Assembly: GCF_028476545.1 (NCBI RefSeq)
Contig: NW_026731690.1
Span: 606,501 to 670,500 of the forward strand
Source: Physella acuta
Taxonomy: Eukaryota > Mollusca > Gastropoda > Physidae
DNA: 64,000 nt
Reading direction: 5' to 3'
Shown in pieces: positions 1-12,322 of the stretch. Made by a program: the position numbers and the translations under genes. The number at the start of each line of letters is the position of its first letter. The first letter of the stretch is position 1. The notes under the pieces were generated by a model. It searched no databases. It was not told the DNA's origin and worked only from the letters and a program-made list of their open reading frames with translations.

Positions 1-240
1 GGGAGTTGTGTGGTGGGTGGTGGAGTTGTGTGGTGGAGGGGGAGTTGTGTGGTGGGTGGTGGGTGGTGGAGTTGTGTGGTGTAGGGGGAGTTGTGTGGTG
101 GGTGGTGGAGTTGTGTGGTGTAGGGGGAGTTGTGTGTGGTGTAGGGGGACTTGTGTGGTGGAGAGGGAGTTGTGTGGTGGAGTATGAGATGTTTGGTGAA
201 GGAGGGATGTGATAGGGTACGTGTGGTGGGGGAGATGTAA
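1..240. repeat. GT-rich minisatellite, left edge
   Basis: Tandem GGAGTTGTGTGGTG-type units fill the first 240 bases. The block lies 3' of the last visible exon of gene L, so it is probably intronic. Its seed, if any, lies outside the window. The reading frame through it is repeat-derived and not a gene. Confidence 0.8.
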
Positions 241-694
241 GATCTAATCAACTCGACTTACCTTTTTTTAAACCTGTCTTGTCCTTCAGAAATTTGATGA
301 TGTGACCTGACTCTGTGTAAATACAAAGTTAACATTAACTATCTTGTGTGATTTAAGTAAGTAATAACGAGTATAGTTCGCTGGTACTTTAAAATTAATA
401 TCAGTGTATGTTAATTTGAATTTGAATAATTTTTAAATATTTTCAAAATGTAGTTATGTCATTAAACATCTATATTTATGCAAATAAAACACAATTTATT
501 ACACTCATGTTTAATTAGTATACGAAACGTGTTGTTGTTTTATCATTACTTAAATTTGTACTCTGCTCGAGTTTTTGTCAGTTACCCCTTACAGCATGTC
601 ATCACAGGTTGAAAATGTTGCTACTTAAAAACATACAAGGCATGACAAACCACAAGACAGCTATAACAACACACACGACAAGTAACCAAGTGGG
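241..694. other. AT-rich intron sequence, nothing recognised
   Basis: AT-rich single-copy-looking DNA between the edge minisatellite and a SINE copy. I see no exon with splice sites or coding pattern here. Confidence 0.5.
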
Positions 695-860
695 GCGGGT
701 ATATTACAGTCCACCTGTTCATGTTACCTCGGCTTATAGAGGGATTGTGTGGTCAGCACTATGCCCAGCTGCCTTTCCCTAACATGAGTTCGGTACCCAC
801 CTGAACTGTGTGCTCAGGGACATTCTACTGACTTGAACCAGGATTCAAACACGAGAGCTA
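695..860 (-). mobile_element. SINE, family S1, degraded copy
   Basis: The reverse strand carries the S1 body seen in better copies at 13,617 and 61,240: the words 'gaxTCxAcccAgxTxtgAtxGGTAC', an AAAGTAAAGGCGGCTGGGC-like segment and a GTGCTGACCACAC-like segment. It lies in the last visible intron of gene L. Confidence 0.6.
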
Positions 861-879
861 ACTACAAACTGATCTAAGC

Positions 880-1808
880 CAACATCTCAACAACTGACTT
901 GAACCAACAACTGACCTGTACCAACAACCAATCACCAAAAGGTGACTTCTACCAACAAACACTCACCAACAACTGACTTCTACCAACATCCACTCACCAA
1001 CAACTGACCTGTAACAACAACCACTCACCAACAACTGACCTGTAACAACAACCACTCACCAACAACTGAGCTGTAACAACAACCACTCACCAACAACTGA
1101 CCTGTACCAACAACCAATCACCAAAAGGTGACTTCTACCAACAAACACTCACCAACAACTGACTTCTACCAACAACCACTCACCAACAACTGACTTCTAC
1201 CAACAACCACTCACCAACAACTGACCTGTACCAACAACCACTCACCAACAACTGACCTGTACCAACAACCACTCACCAACAACTGACCTGTACCAACAAC
1301 CACTCACCAACAACTGACCTGTACCAACAACCACTCACCAACAACTGACCTGTAACAACAACCACTCACCAACAACTGACCTGTAACAACAACCACTCAC
1401 CAACAACTGAGCTGTAACAACAACCACTCACCAACAACTGACCTGTAACAACAACCACTCACCAACAACTGAGCTGTAACAACAACCACTCACCAACAAC
1501 TGACCTATAACAACAACCACTCACCAACAACTGACCTGTAACAACAACCACTCACCAACAACTGACCTCTACCAACAACCAATCACTAACAACTTACCTG
1601 TACCAACAAACACTCACCAAAAACTAACCTCTACCAACAACTGACCTGTACCAACAAACAATCACTAACAACTGACCTGTACCAACAAGCACTCACCAAA
1701 AACTGACCTCTACCAACAACTGAAACATGTACCAACAACCACTCACCAACAACTGACCTGTACCACCGAATACTCACATTCAACTGACCCCTGTACCACC
1801 GAGTACTC
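880..1808. repeat. Minisatellite seeded by a splice donor (exon B4 of gene L)
   Basis: About 30 units of roughly 30 bp, of the form CCACTCACCAACAACTGACC plus TGTA(A/C)CAACAA. On the minus strand each unit contains TTG|GTGAGT. This matches the end of the neighbouring exon B4 (TTTTG|GTGAGT at 1,811/1,810) and the intron bases after it (GGTGGTACAG). The array therefore looks like a tandem expansion of the exon's own 5' splice site. Confidence 0.8.
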
Positions 1809-1810
1809 AC

Positions 1811-2048
1811 CAAAAGCTGTCCTGAAGCTGAAGACATTGCTCACCGACAAGATCTCGCTGTTCATCTCAGCTGCTGTCGCCCAGCGGAGCCGCACGTGCA
1901 GGTTTTCATGCACGAGAGCGCCTCTAATAGAGATGAAGATTTCCTGCTTGAGGTCCGAACTCTCGCAGTAAAATGAGGTGTCACCCACCCCTATCTCACC
2001 CACACCGGTACAGTCCAGCTCGTTGCAGTTCGCTCGGAAGAAACCCAT
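1811..2048 (-). CDS. Gene L exon 10, module B4
   Basis: 238 bp, phase 0 to 1. It reads MGFFRANCNELDC, a single downstream C, then V-R-L-R-W-A, and ends TTTTG|GTGAGT. The C-x-C pair of other B modules appears reduced here. The gene continues beyond the left edge of the window. Confidence 0.75.
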
Positions 2049-5000
2049 CTGTGGGGAGAACATGTGTGTTAATGGTGTGTGAGTGTGTGTACGTGTGGGG
2101 AGCATGTGTGTGTTAATGTTGTGTGAGCGAGTGTGTGTGTAGGAAACATGTGTGTGTTAATGGTGTGTGAGCGAGTGTATGTGTAGGAAACATATGTGTA
2201 TTAATGGTGTGTGAGCGAGTGTGTGTAGGGAACATGTGTGTGTTAATGGTGTGTGAGCGAGTGTGTGTAGGGAACATGTGTGTGTTAATTGTGTGTGAGC
2301 GAGTGTGTGTAGGGAACATGTGTGTATTAATGGTGTGTGAGCGAGTGTGTGTAGGAAACATGTGTGTGTTATTTGTGTGTGAGCGAGTGTGTGTAGGGAA
2401 CATGTGTGTATTAATGGTGTGTGAGCGAGTGTGTGTAGGAAACATGTGTGTGTTAATGATGTGTGAGCGAGTGTGTGTAGGAAACGTGTGTTATTGATGT
2501 GTGAGCGAGTGTGTGTAGGAAACATGTGTATGTTAATGATGTGTTAGAGAGTGTGTGTGTAGGGAACATGTGTGTGTTATTGATGTGTGAGCGAGTGTGT
2601 GTAGGGAACATGTGTGTGTTAATGGTGTGTGAGTGTATGTATTAAAGGTGTATGAGAAACTGTTGGAGAGTAAGGGTTAATGATGTGTGAGTGAGTGTGT
2701 GTATATGTGTGTATTAATGTTGTGTGAGTGAGTGTGTTGGAGTATGTGTTAATGTTGTGTGAACGAGTGTGTATGTGTGAGTGCGTGGGTGTGTAAGTGT
2801 GTTTTTGAGTTCGTGTGTATGTCTGTGTTGAATATGTAGGTTTTTTGTTTAGTGCAGAGTAAAATTAGCGCTGAATTTAACAAACCTCTCATTAAATTTC
2901 GCATTAGACCTACTTAAACCTCTACCTTAAATTTCCCCATAAAACCTACTCAAACCTCCGCTTTACATTTCCCCATAAAACCTACTCAAACCTCCGCCAT
3001 ACAGCTATTATAAACCTACTCAAACCTCGGTCTTGCATTTCCCCATGAAACCTACTCAAACCTCCGCTTTACATTTCCCCATAAAACCTACTCAAACCTC
3101 CGCCATACAGCTATTATAAACCTACTCAAACCTCGGTCTTGCATTTCCCCATGAAACCTACTCAAACCTCCGCTTTACATTTCCCCATAAAACCTACTCA
3201 AACCTCCGCCATACAGCTATTATAAACCTACTCAAACCTCGGTCTTGCATTTCCCCATGAAACCTACTCAAACCTCCGCTTTACATTTCCCCATAAAACC
3301 TACTCAAACCTCCGCCATACAGCTATTATAAACCTACTCAAACCTCGGTCTTGCATTTCCCCATGAAACCTACTCATACCCCCACCTTCCATTTCTCCAT
3401 AAAAACTACTTAAACCTCCACCTTAAATTTCCCCATAAAACCTGCTCGAACCTCCACCTTACAGTTATTATAAACCTACTCAAACCTTCGCCTAAAATGT
3501 CTTCATAAAACCTACTCAAACCTGTGCCTTACATTTTTCCATAATAACTACTTAAACCTCTAAAATTTAAATCTCTAAAATTTACCCTATAAACCTACTC
3601 ACACCTGTGCCTTACATTTCTCCACTTGGCTTTAGAGCACTGGACCACGTCCACCCAGGAGCAGAAGTCAACAAACACCGTGTAGCAGGGTTTCCGTGAC
3701 GTCATGAACGTGGAACTCTCGTAGAGCACCTGTCCGTACAGCACCACCCGGTCCGTCTCTAGCACCAGACACTGGTAGCACCGACCCAGGTAGCCGTTGA
3801 TCAGCAGGTTGTCGTCAGAGTGGAGCTGGTTCGCTGTAGAAAGAAAGGGGGGGGGGGGGGTCAGAGGTCGCAATGTGTGGGGGGGGGGGGTGAAGACCGA
3901 CCCAGGTAGCCGTTGATCAGCAGATTGTCTTCATAGAGGAGCTGGTTGGCTGTAGGAGGAAGGGGGGGGGGGTCAGAGGAATCGTAAGGTGTGTGTGTGG
4001 AGGGGGGGGGGGAGTTTGGACCACCCCAGGGTAGGGGGGTCAGAGGAATCGTAAGGTGTATGTGTGTGTGTGTGGGGGGGGGGGGTGTTCGGACCGCCCT
4101 AGGTAGCTGTTGATTAGCAGATTGTAGTCAGAGTGCAGTTGGTTGGCTGTATGAGGAAGGGGAGGTCAGTGGCGTCGTAAGGTGGGGGGGGGTGAAGACC
4201 GCCCCAGGTAGCCGTTGATCAACAGATTGTCTTCAAAGAGGAGATGGTTGGCTATAGGAAGAAGGGGGGGGGGGGGGGTCAGTGGCGTCGCAAGGTGGGG
4301 GGGGGATGTTTGGACCGCCCAAGGTAGCCGTTGATCAGCAGATTGTTTTCAGGGCGGAACTGGTTGGCTGTAGGTGGAAGGGGAGGTCAGTGGCGTCACA
4401 AGGTGGGGGGGGGGAATGGGTGCTGATCGTACCGGGTGACACCCAACCTAGCGACGCCACTGGGTGACATCACTCCTAATTTTACAATAGCTCGTCTTCC
4501 AATAGGTCAGATTTGATCAACGTAAGCAACCTTGTATATTTACACATAGAAATTTGCCTTTATGGTATAAAATAGTAGTGACGCAAGTAGCATGACTTAA
4601 CATTGGGATAAACCGTGTTGTGATTGTTAAGAATTGTGGATTTCTGGTAATCAAAAAGACAAAGAAGTCGTTTTAAAAAATTAAACCTTTTGTATTTTGA
4701 TAAATGACAACATTTGAAGCACAATATACTGATGACACACGTGACTTAATGAGTAGGCTACAGGTAATTTCACTAAACAATTGCGTTGGTTATTTATCTT
4801 TGAATTTTATGTCTGTCTCAATGATTCGTATCTCAACCGAAAGTATTTTACCCTGTGATATTGGTCTCAGATAAAACGCAAAGTGCAAATATAATGCTCT
4901 AAAACATTCTTAATTTACGAGGTAGAAAACAAAATTATTTAAAGTACGATTACAGTATTGTGATGGGTATTTCTCCCCAGGCCTATAGAACTGCTGCCAG

Positions 5001-6604
5001 TGTTGATGGAGCTACCACTCTTCAAGTCTTAATAAGAGATTAAAAAAAAATTAACAATTTAATAATACTTGATAAACGCTAGGTAATATACAATATTAAA
5101 TTACTCATATATAATGTATATTATTTGTTTAAGATTACACATTAAGATATGTAAACATACATTATACTTGAAGTCACTTTAATATTATATATTTACTAAA
5201 TGTAATATAATCAACACCATTAACTAAAACAAGGTAACATACAACATCAATTGAAAATAAGTTAACATACAACATCAACTGAAAATAAAAATCTACTGAA
5301 AACATCGTACCATTGGATAAACCATTACCTGGGTATGTCACTGGTATGTACACGTGATCCAGGACTAAAACATGTGAGAGATAAATATAGACATGTAAAC
5401 AACAAATGTGACTCAGTGTGTCTGTAAATATAATACGACCGATGTTTAATAAACGGAACAAAATGTTTATCCTTATTCGCAACCAAAATTTTCCCCCCAA
5501 CTGAACTTTGACTAAACTTTGAAGATAGCCAACACAATAAAATTTAGATGGTACTGGCAGGTAACAAGCACCAACAGCCTATCCAAAACAATATTGCAAG
5601 ACACTGTGCCAGCAGTGAGAAGAAGGGAAGGAAAAGGCGTCACTGGATGGCTGATAATATTTGGACTGAGCTGCTGCTTGCAGAGAAGGGGTAGCAAAAG
5701 ACACAGACACAGCAGAAAAACAGTTGTGACACCCTCAGTAGCGTAGCGGGGGGGGGGACATATGTCCCCGGGCGCCGACCTTAGGGGGCGCCAAAATGGG
5801 TTGGAAAGATAAATTGAAAGGTTGAGGGTGGTGTGAATCGAAAGTTTGAGGGGGGGTGCAAATGGAAATCTCGAGGGGGGGGGGGGTGTGCAAATTGAAA
5901 TCTCGAGGGGGGGGGGGGTACAAATGGAAATCTCGAGGGGGGGGTGCAAATCGAAAGTTTGAGGGGCCGTGCAAATGGAAATCTCGAAGGGGGGTGCAAA
6001 TCGAAAGTTTGAGGGGGTGTGCAAATGGAAATCTCGAGGGGGGGGGGTGCAAATCGAAAAGTTTGTCCCCGGGGTCGCTACGCCTCTGGATACCCTAACT
6101 ACACCAATGACTGTTAATATATTGATAGATTTTTCGCATAGGACATTAAAGAAATCACCCACGAAAGATAGACTTGAACTGAAACTCCTTGCTGACGGTC
6201 GTCGTGTCGCTGTCTGTGTCCTGGTTAGCCGCCCAGCGAAATCTGAACTGGTAGAGGGACAAGTTCTCGATGCGACTTGTGTTGAAGGCGACGAACAGCA
6301 CGTTTCTGCTGTTGCTCTGTTGGCAGCTGCACTCGACGCTGGTCTCACCCTCAGGGTAAAAGGAGTGGCTCTTACAGTCAAGCTGGTTACACATTGTGTT
6401 GTACTGACACACCTGAAAGGTCAAGTGGGTACCTGATTCAACAAATAATTTGGATAGAATGATATGAATGAAAGACGATTTTGAAATAAGTATATAATTA
6501 ATAGGCCCAATATATTTCTTCAAGTATATATATGTACACAAATACAAATTATTCCTTAACAAACATATGTATACATATAAATGCATATATATATATATAT
6601 TGAT

Positions 6605-6663
<59 letters not shown>

Positions 6664-6698
6664 CCTATATATTGTATATATTATAAATAAATAAATAA

Positions 6699-6767
<69 letters not shown>

Positions 6768-9700
6768 TGTGTGTGTGTATTTATAAGTCCATGTATTGGA
6801 ATGTTACCCATCTCCAAGCCTCAGGTTTCAAACATTCCCCCTCCGACCTGTCGCACACGTCAGCAAACAACCCGCTACATTGGGTTGTCGGGTGGTTGAA
6901 GGACGGGTTGATCACGTTGGAGCTGCCGAAGACGACCAGCTTGTCCTTGCCGAGGACGATGCAGTGTCTGCAGTTGCCATGGTAACCGTCTACGGTCAGC
7001 ACGACTGGCTTGTTGCTAATGTTGGCTGAAACAGGGTCATTGTTTTAAAGGTCATTTATTCTTCAGTAGTTTTGTTCATTATGTCCACAATGTATCTTAT
7101 AATGTTGTTGATAAGTACATATAAAAAATGTAATGTAACTAGATAATACGTTTTGTGAATTATTCATCTCATACTCAAAATGCGGTTTTTAATTTTAAAA
7201 AATTAATCAGTATTTTTTAAAGAGAGGTCATTTTTTTTTTCTTTACAGCTTTTTTTTTTCTAAAACGTTGTATGATCAAGAATATTGTGGATATAATCAT
7301 GTGATTGTAAAATATTTCCTCGTATGTTTTCTGATAGAAGTTTTTTGACTGAAATTTTTTTCACTTAGTGAGTAGACACCTATTTGTCTATTGCTTTTGG
7401 AAACAAATTGTTTCGCTTGTAAATATTCAGTTCCTTAATGATTAAATAAAAAAAGTATAGTTGTCTGACATAAAACTGATCTTTTTACTCAGTTATCAAG
7501 TGTTCACTAAAACCAAATCAGTCTAACCTCTGATTGTCTTAAAACTAATTTCTTTGTTCATTTGTCGTGTTCAATTTAAACTAAAATACTCTAATCTAAC
7601 CTCTGATCGACTTAAAACTGATGACTTTGTTGATTGGTCGTGTTCAACTTTAACTAAATTACTGTAATCTAACCTCTGATTGTCTTAAAACTAATGACTT
7701 TGTTCATTTGTCGCGTTCAACGTAAACTAAATTACTGTAATCTAACCTCTGATTGTCTTAAAACTGATGACTTTGTTCCATTTGTCGTGTTCAACGTAAA
7801 CTAAATTACTGTAATCTAACCTCTGATTGTCTTAAAACTGATGACTTTGTTGATTGGTTGTGTTCAACTTAAACTAAATTACTGTAATCTAACCTCTGAT
7901 TGTCTTAAAACTGATGACTTTGCTTGTGAATGCCCTCTGTTCTGTCGCATCAGGCGTCCGATCCCAGCGAAACCTAAAGAGTTGGTTGGGGTAGGCGCCG
8001 TCCCTCAGACGAAATGTGACCTTGTTGGGTGCCAGACAGTCGCACTGGAACTGGAGCGGCACTGTCTGGTACTGCAGGCTGTCCTTGCACTCTATGGCGT
8101 CACATGTGGTCGGGTACTTGCACAGCTGGAGAATCGGGTTCGAACAGGAAAGGTTGAAGTTGATCGTTGATAGAAAAAGAAAATGGATTAAAGCTGTATT
8201 ACACAAAGCACTTCAGCCACTTGACATCAACCCTAACTCCACACACCACAATTCAAAATTCAACCCACACACACCACACATCTGCCCATTCACACCACAC
8301 ACCAACACATACACACCAAACATCAAAATCCACACACACCACACATCATCCGACATACACAACACAGCAAAACACATACACACCACACATCAACCCACAC
8401 ACCCAGCACATACGAATACATACACATCACACATCAAAACACACACACACCACACATCAACCCACACACATCATACATCAACCCATACACACCACACATC
8501 AACCCACGCTCACACACACTACACATCAACCCGCAATAACACCACACTTTAAAATACTCAATCCACACATCAACCCAAACACACCACTTATCAACCCGCA
8601 CACACTTCACACAAACCCACGCACACAACACATCAGGCCAGACACACAAAACACCAACCCACACACACCACACATCAACGGACACACACCGAATATCAAC
8701 ACACATACACCACACATCAACAAATACACATCCCACATCAACCCACAAACACCACATATCAACCCACACACCACACATCAACCCACACACATCAATCCAC
8801 ACTAACACGACACATCAACCCACACACACAACACATCAACCAACACACCACATATCAACCCACATCAACCCACACACCACACACGCCGCACATCAAACCA
8901 CACACACCCCACATCTACCCACAAACACCACACACCAACCCACACACATCAACCCACCCAACGCCATGACGAGTCCACCCCACAGTCCTGCAACTCTGGG
9001 TTACACGTATCAGCGTACAACGAGAGACAGTCCCTCCGTCCTTTATCCCCGCGGACGTGACCATTGATGACGACATTGTTGAACTGGTCTATATGCGCCT
9101 GTATAACAGGGTCCAGTGTGATGGCCGGATGCTGCACAATGCCAGAGGTCACCTCTAGATATGGGGTACAACATCTTTTATTCAAGACAAATCGAAAAAA
9201 TGTTTTTTAATGTTTTGCGGTAGAGCACTATACTGCTACATTGCTAACCCGAAAACAAGTATTGAAAACAAATTTAACAAAAGACCCTAAACGCTTTGAA
9301 GTTCATAACGTTTACGTATCACATAAATTAATACTTAACCTCTTAAAACAACCAACTATTTTACGCATTCAAGTTAATGAATGTACATCAAACAAGTACT
9401 GACCGTTACTACCTTTGCAGAGGCGTAGCGATGGGGGGCAGGAGGGTACATATGGCCCCGGGCGCCGACCTTAGGGGGCGCCAAAATGGGTTGTAAAAAC
9501 AAATTAAAATGTCATTTTAGCTGCATTTTTGCAATATAAATAGTTTGAGGGGTTGATGCAAATCGAAAGTTTGAGGAAGGGGGGGGGGGGGGGTGAAAAT
9601 TGAAACTTTGCTCCCAAGCTGGGCGCCAAATTTAAAGTTTGTCCCCGGGCGCCGGGAAGGGTCGCTACGCCTCTGTACCTTTGGCATTTAATAACTGTAC

Positions 9701-12230
9701 ATAACATTAACAAGTACTAGAGTACTACACTAACAAGTACTAGAGTACTACACTAACAAGTACTAGACTACTAGATCTACTGACCTTCCAATGTGTCCAG
9801 TTCAATGACCTGACTCAGCAGGGTGTGCTGGGTGGGGGAGTGGTATGCCAGACTCCAGCGGAAGCGCAGGAGAAACATCTCGAAGAAAGGGAGGGAGACG
9901 ACGACAGAGACGAGGGAGGGGCTCAGGCACCGGCACTCGTATTTCTGGGGGACGTTCGGGTAGCTCACCCTCTCGGTGCAGTCGAGTTTGTTGCACAGGG
10001 TCGGGAACGCGCACATCTGGGGGGGGGGGGGATAGTGGGATGTTAGGGGAACACGCACATCTGGGGGGGAGGGTAATGGGATGTTAGGGGAACACGCACA
10101 TCAGATGGGGGGAGTGTGATGTTAGGGGAACACGCACATCTGACGGGGGATAATGTGATGTTAGGGGAACACGCACATCTGATGGGGGGTAATGTGATGT
10201 TAGGGGAACACGCACATCTGGGGGGGATAATGGGATGTTAGGGGAACACGCACATCTGGGAGGGATAATGGGATGTTAGGGGAACACGCACATTTGACGT
10301 TAGTGGGGGTAGGGGATAATGGGATGTTAGGGGAACACGCACATCTGGGGGGGGGGATAATGGGATGTTAGGGGAACACGCACATTTGACGTTAGTGGGG
10401 GTAGGGGATAATGGGATGTTAGGGGAACACGCACATCTGGGGGGGGGGGGATAATGGGATGTTAGGGGAACACGCACATTTGACGTGGGTGGGGGGGTAG
10501 GGGATAATGGGATGTTAGGGGAACACGCACATCTGACGTTAGTGGGGGTAGGGGATAATGGGATGTTAGGGGAACACGCACATCTGACGTTAGTGGGGGT
10601 AGGGGATAATGGGATGTTAGGGGAACAAGCACATCTGACGGGGGATAATGGGATGTTAGGGGAACACGCACATCTGACGGGGGATAATGGGAAGTTAGGG
10701 TAACACGCACATCTGATGTTAGTGGGGATAATGGGAAGTTAGGGGAACACGCACATCTGACGTTAGTGGGGGTAGGGGATAATGGGATGTTAGGGGAACA
10801 CGCACATCCGGTAGGGATGGTGGATTATGTAATTTTGAGGGAATACGCACTTCTGTTATAGTTGGTAATAATGTGACAAAAGAAACACACACTTATGATT
10901 TGGGGGGGGGGTTAGCTTTAAGTCAGATAGACTCTGCTTGTCAACTATGAGACTTAGCCAGTGGTGGGCTTGTTTTGTTAGGGTATATTTTATTTCCAAG
11001 CAAAATGTGAGTTTAGTGTGCAGAAGGTTACATACAACAATCACCATGTAGCATTTTTACCATTTAACAATACATCACATATTTTACCAATGGTATTTGA
11101 TACCCACACAATGTATTACATATCTTACCCAAACAACACAATCTAGTCCACTTCATGCCCACACCGAATCTACCATATTTTATCCAGAAACAATTGACAA
11201 CCATTGCATCCTTTACCCAGGTCCAATTGATGTCCACGTGACAGTCTGACCACTGCCTGTTGCACATGTCCATGACCAGACCATGGCACCCCCCGTCGGG
11301 GAGCGGCAGCACCGTGGCGTTGATCGAGGCGTGGTCGTCTGGCAGCATGTAGGATCGAATCCTCGGCCTCGATTTGGTCAGGAGCGAAAATTCCCTCTCT
11401 GGTGCCAGACAAGAAACGATATTAGAGACATAGAAGATTGTACTTCAGAGTTTGATTGGGTGATATCGATTGTGATATCGATTGAGGTATCGTTTGGGGT
11501 ATCGGTTGTGGTATCGGTTGTAATATTGGCTGTGGTATCGCTTGTAATATTGGGATATCGGTTGTGGTATCGGTTGTGATATAAGTTGTGGTATTGGTTT
11601 TGTTTTCGGTTGTTGTATCAGTTGTGATAGCGGTTGTGGTATCGGTTGTGGTATCGTTATGGTATCGGTTGTGATATCGGTAGTGATATCGGTTGTGGTA
11701 TCGGTTGTGGTGTCGGTTGTTGTATCGGTTGTGGTATCGGTTGTAATATAAGTTGTGGTATCGGTTGTGGTATCGGTTGTAATATAAGTTGTGGTATCGG
11801 TTGTGGTATCGGTTGTGGTATCGGTTGTGGTGTCGGTTGTAATATTAGTTGTGGTATCGGTTGTGGTATCGGTTGTTGTATCAGTTGTGATATCGGTTGT
11901 GGTATCGGTTGTGGTGTCGGTTGTTGTATCGGTTGTGGTATCGGTTGTAATATAAGTTGTGGTATCGGTTGTGGTATCGGTTGTAATATAAGTTGTGGTA
12001 TCGGTTGTGGTATCGGTTGTGGTATCGGTTGTAATATTAGTTGTGGTATCGGTTGTGGTATCGGTTGTTGTATCAGTTGTGATAGCGGTTGTGGTATCGG
12101 TTGAGGTATCGATGGTGGTATCGGTTGTGGCATCAGTTATGGTATCGTTTATGGTATCGCTTTTGATATCGGTTGTTATTTCGGTTATGATATCGGTTTT
12201 TAAAGATGAATTGTCAGCTGGACTTTCAAT

Positions 12231-12322
<92 letters not shown>

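Noticed and set aside
880-1808. CRISPR-like array
   Set aside because: Units are contiguous with no unique spacers, and the genome is animal. The other arrays here fail in the same way.
5735-6098. Frames of 70-105 codons rich in Pro, Phe and Gly/Lys
   Set aside because: They translate the tandem CAAATCGAAAGTTTGAGGGG units inside a hAT-like MITE.
8016-8808. His/Thr-rich frames
   Set aside because: CA-rich minisatellite in an intron of gene L; open on both strands.
11634-12133. Two ~157-codon frames on opposite strands
   Set aside because: Products of the 12-bp GGTATCGGTTGT repeat; no splice or domain support.
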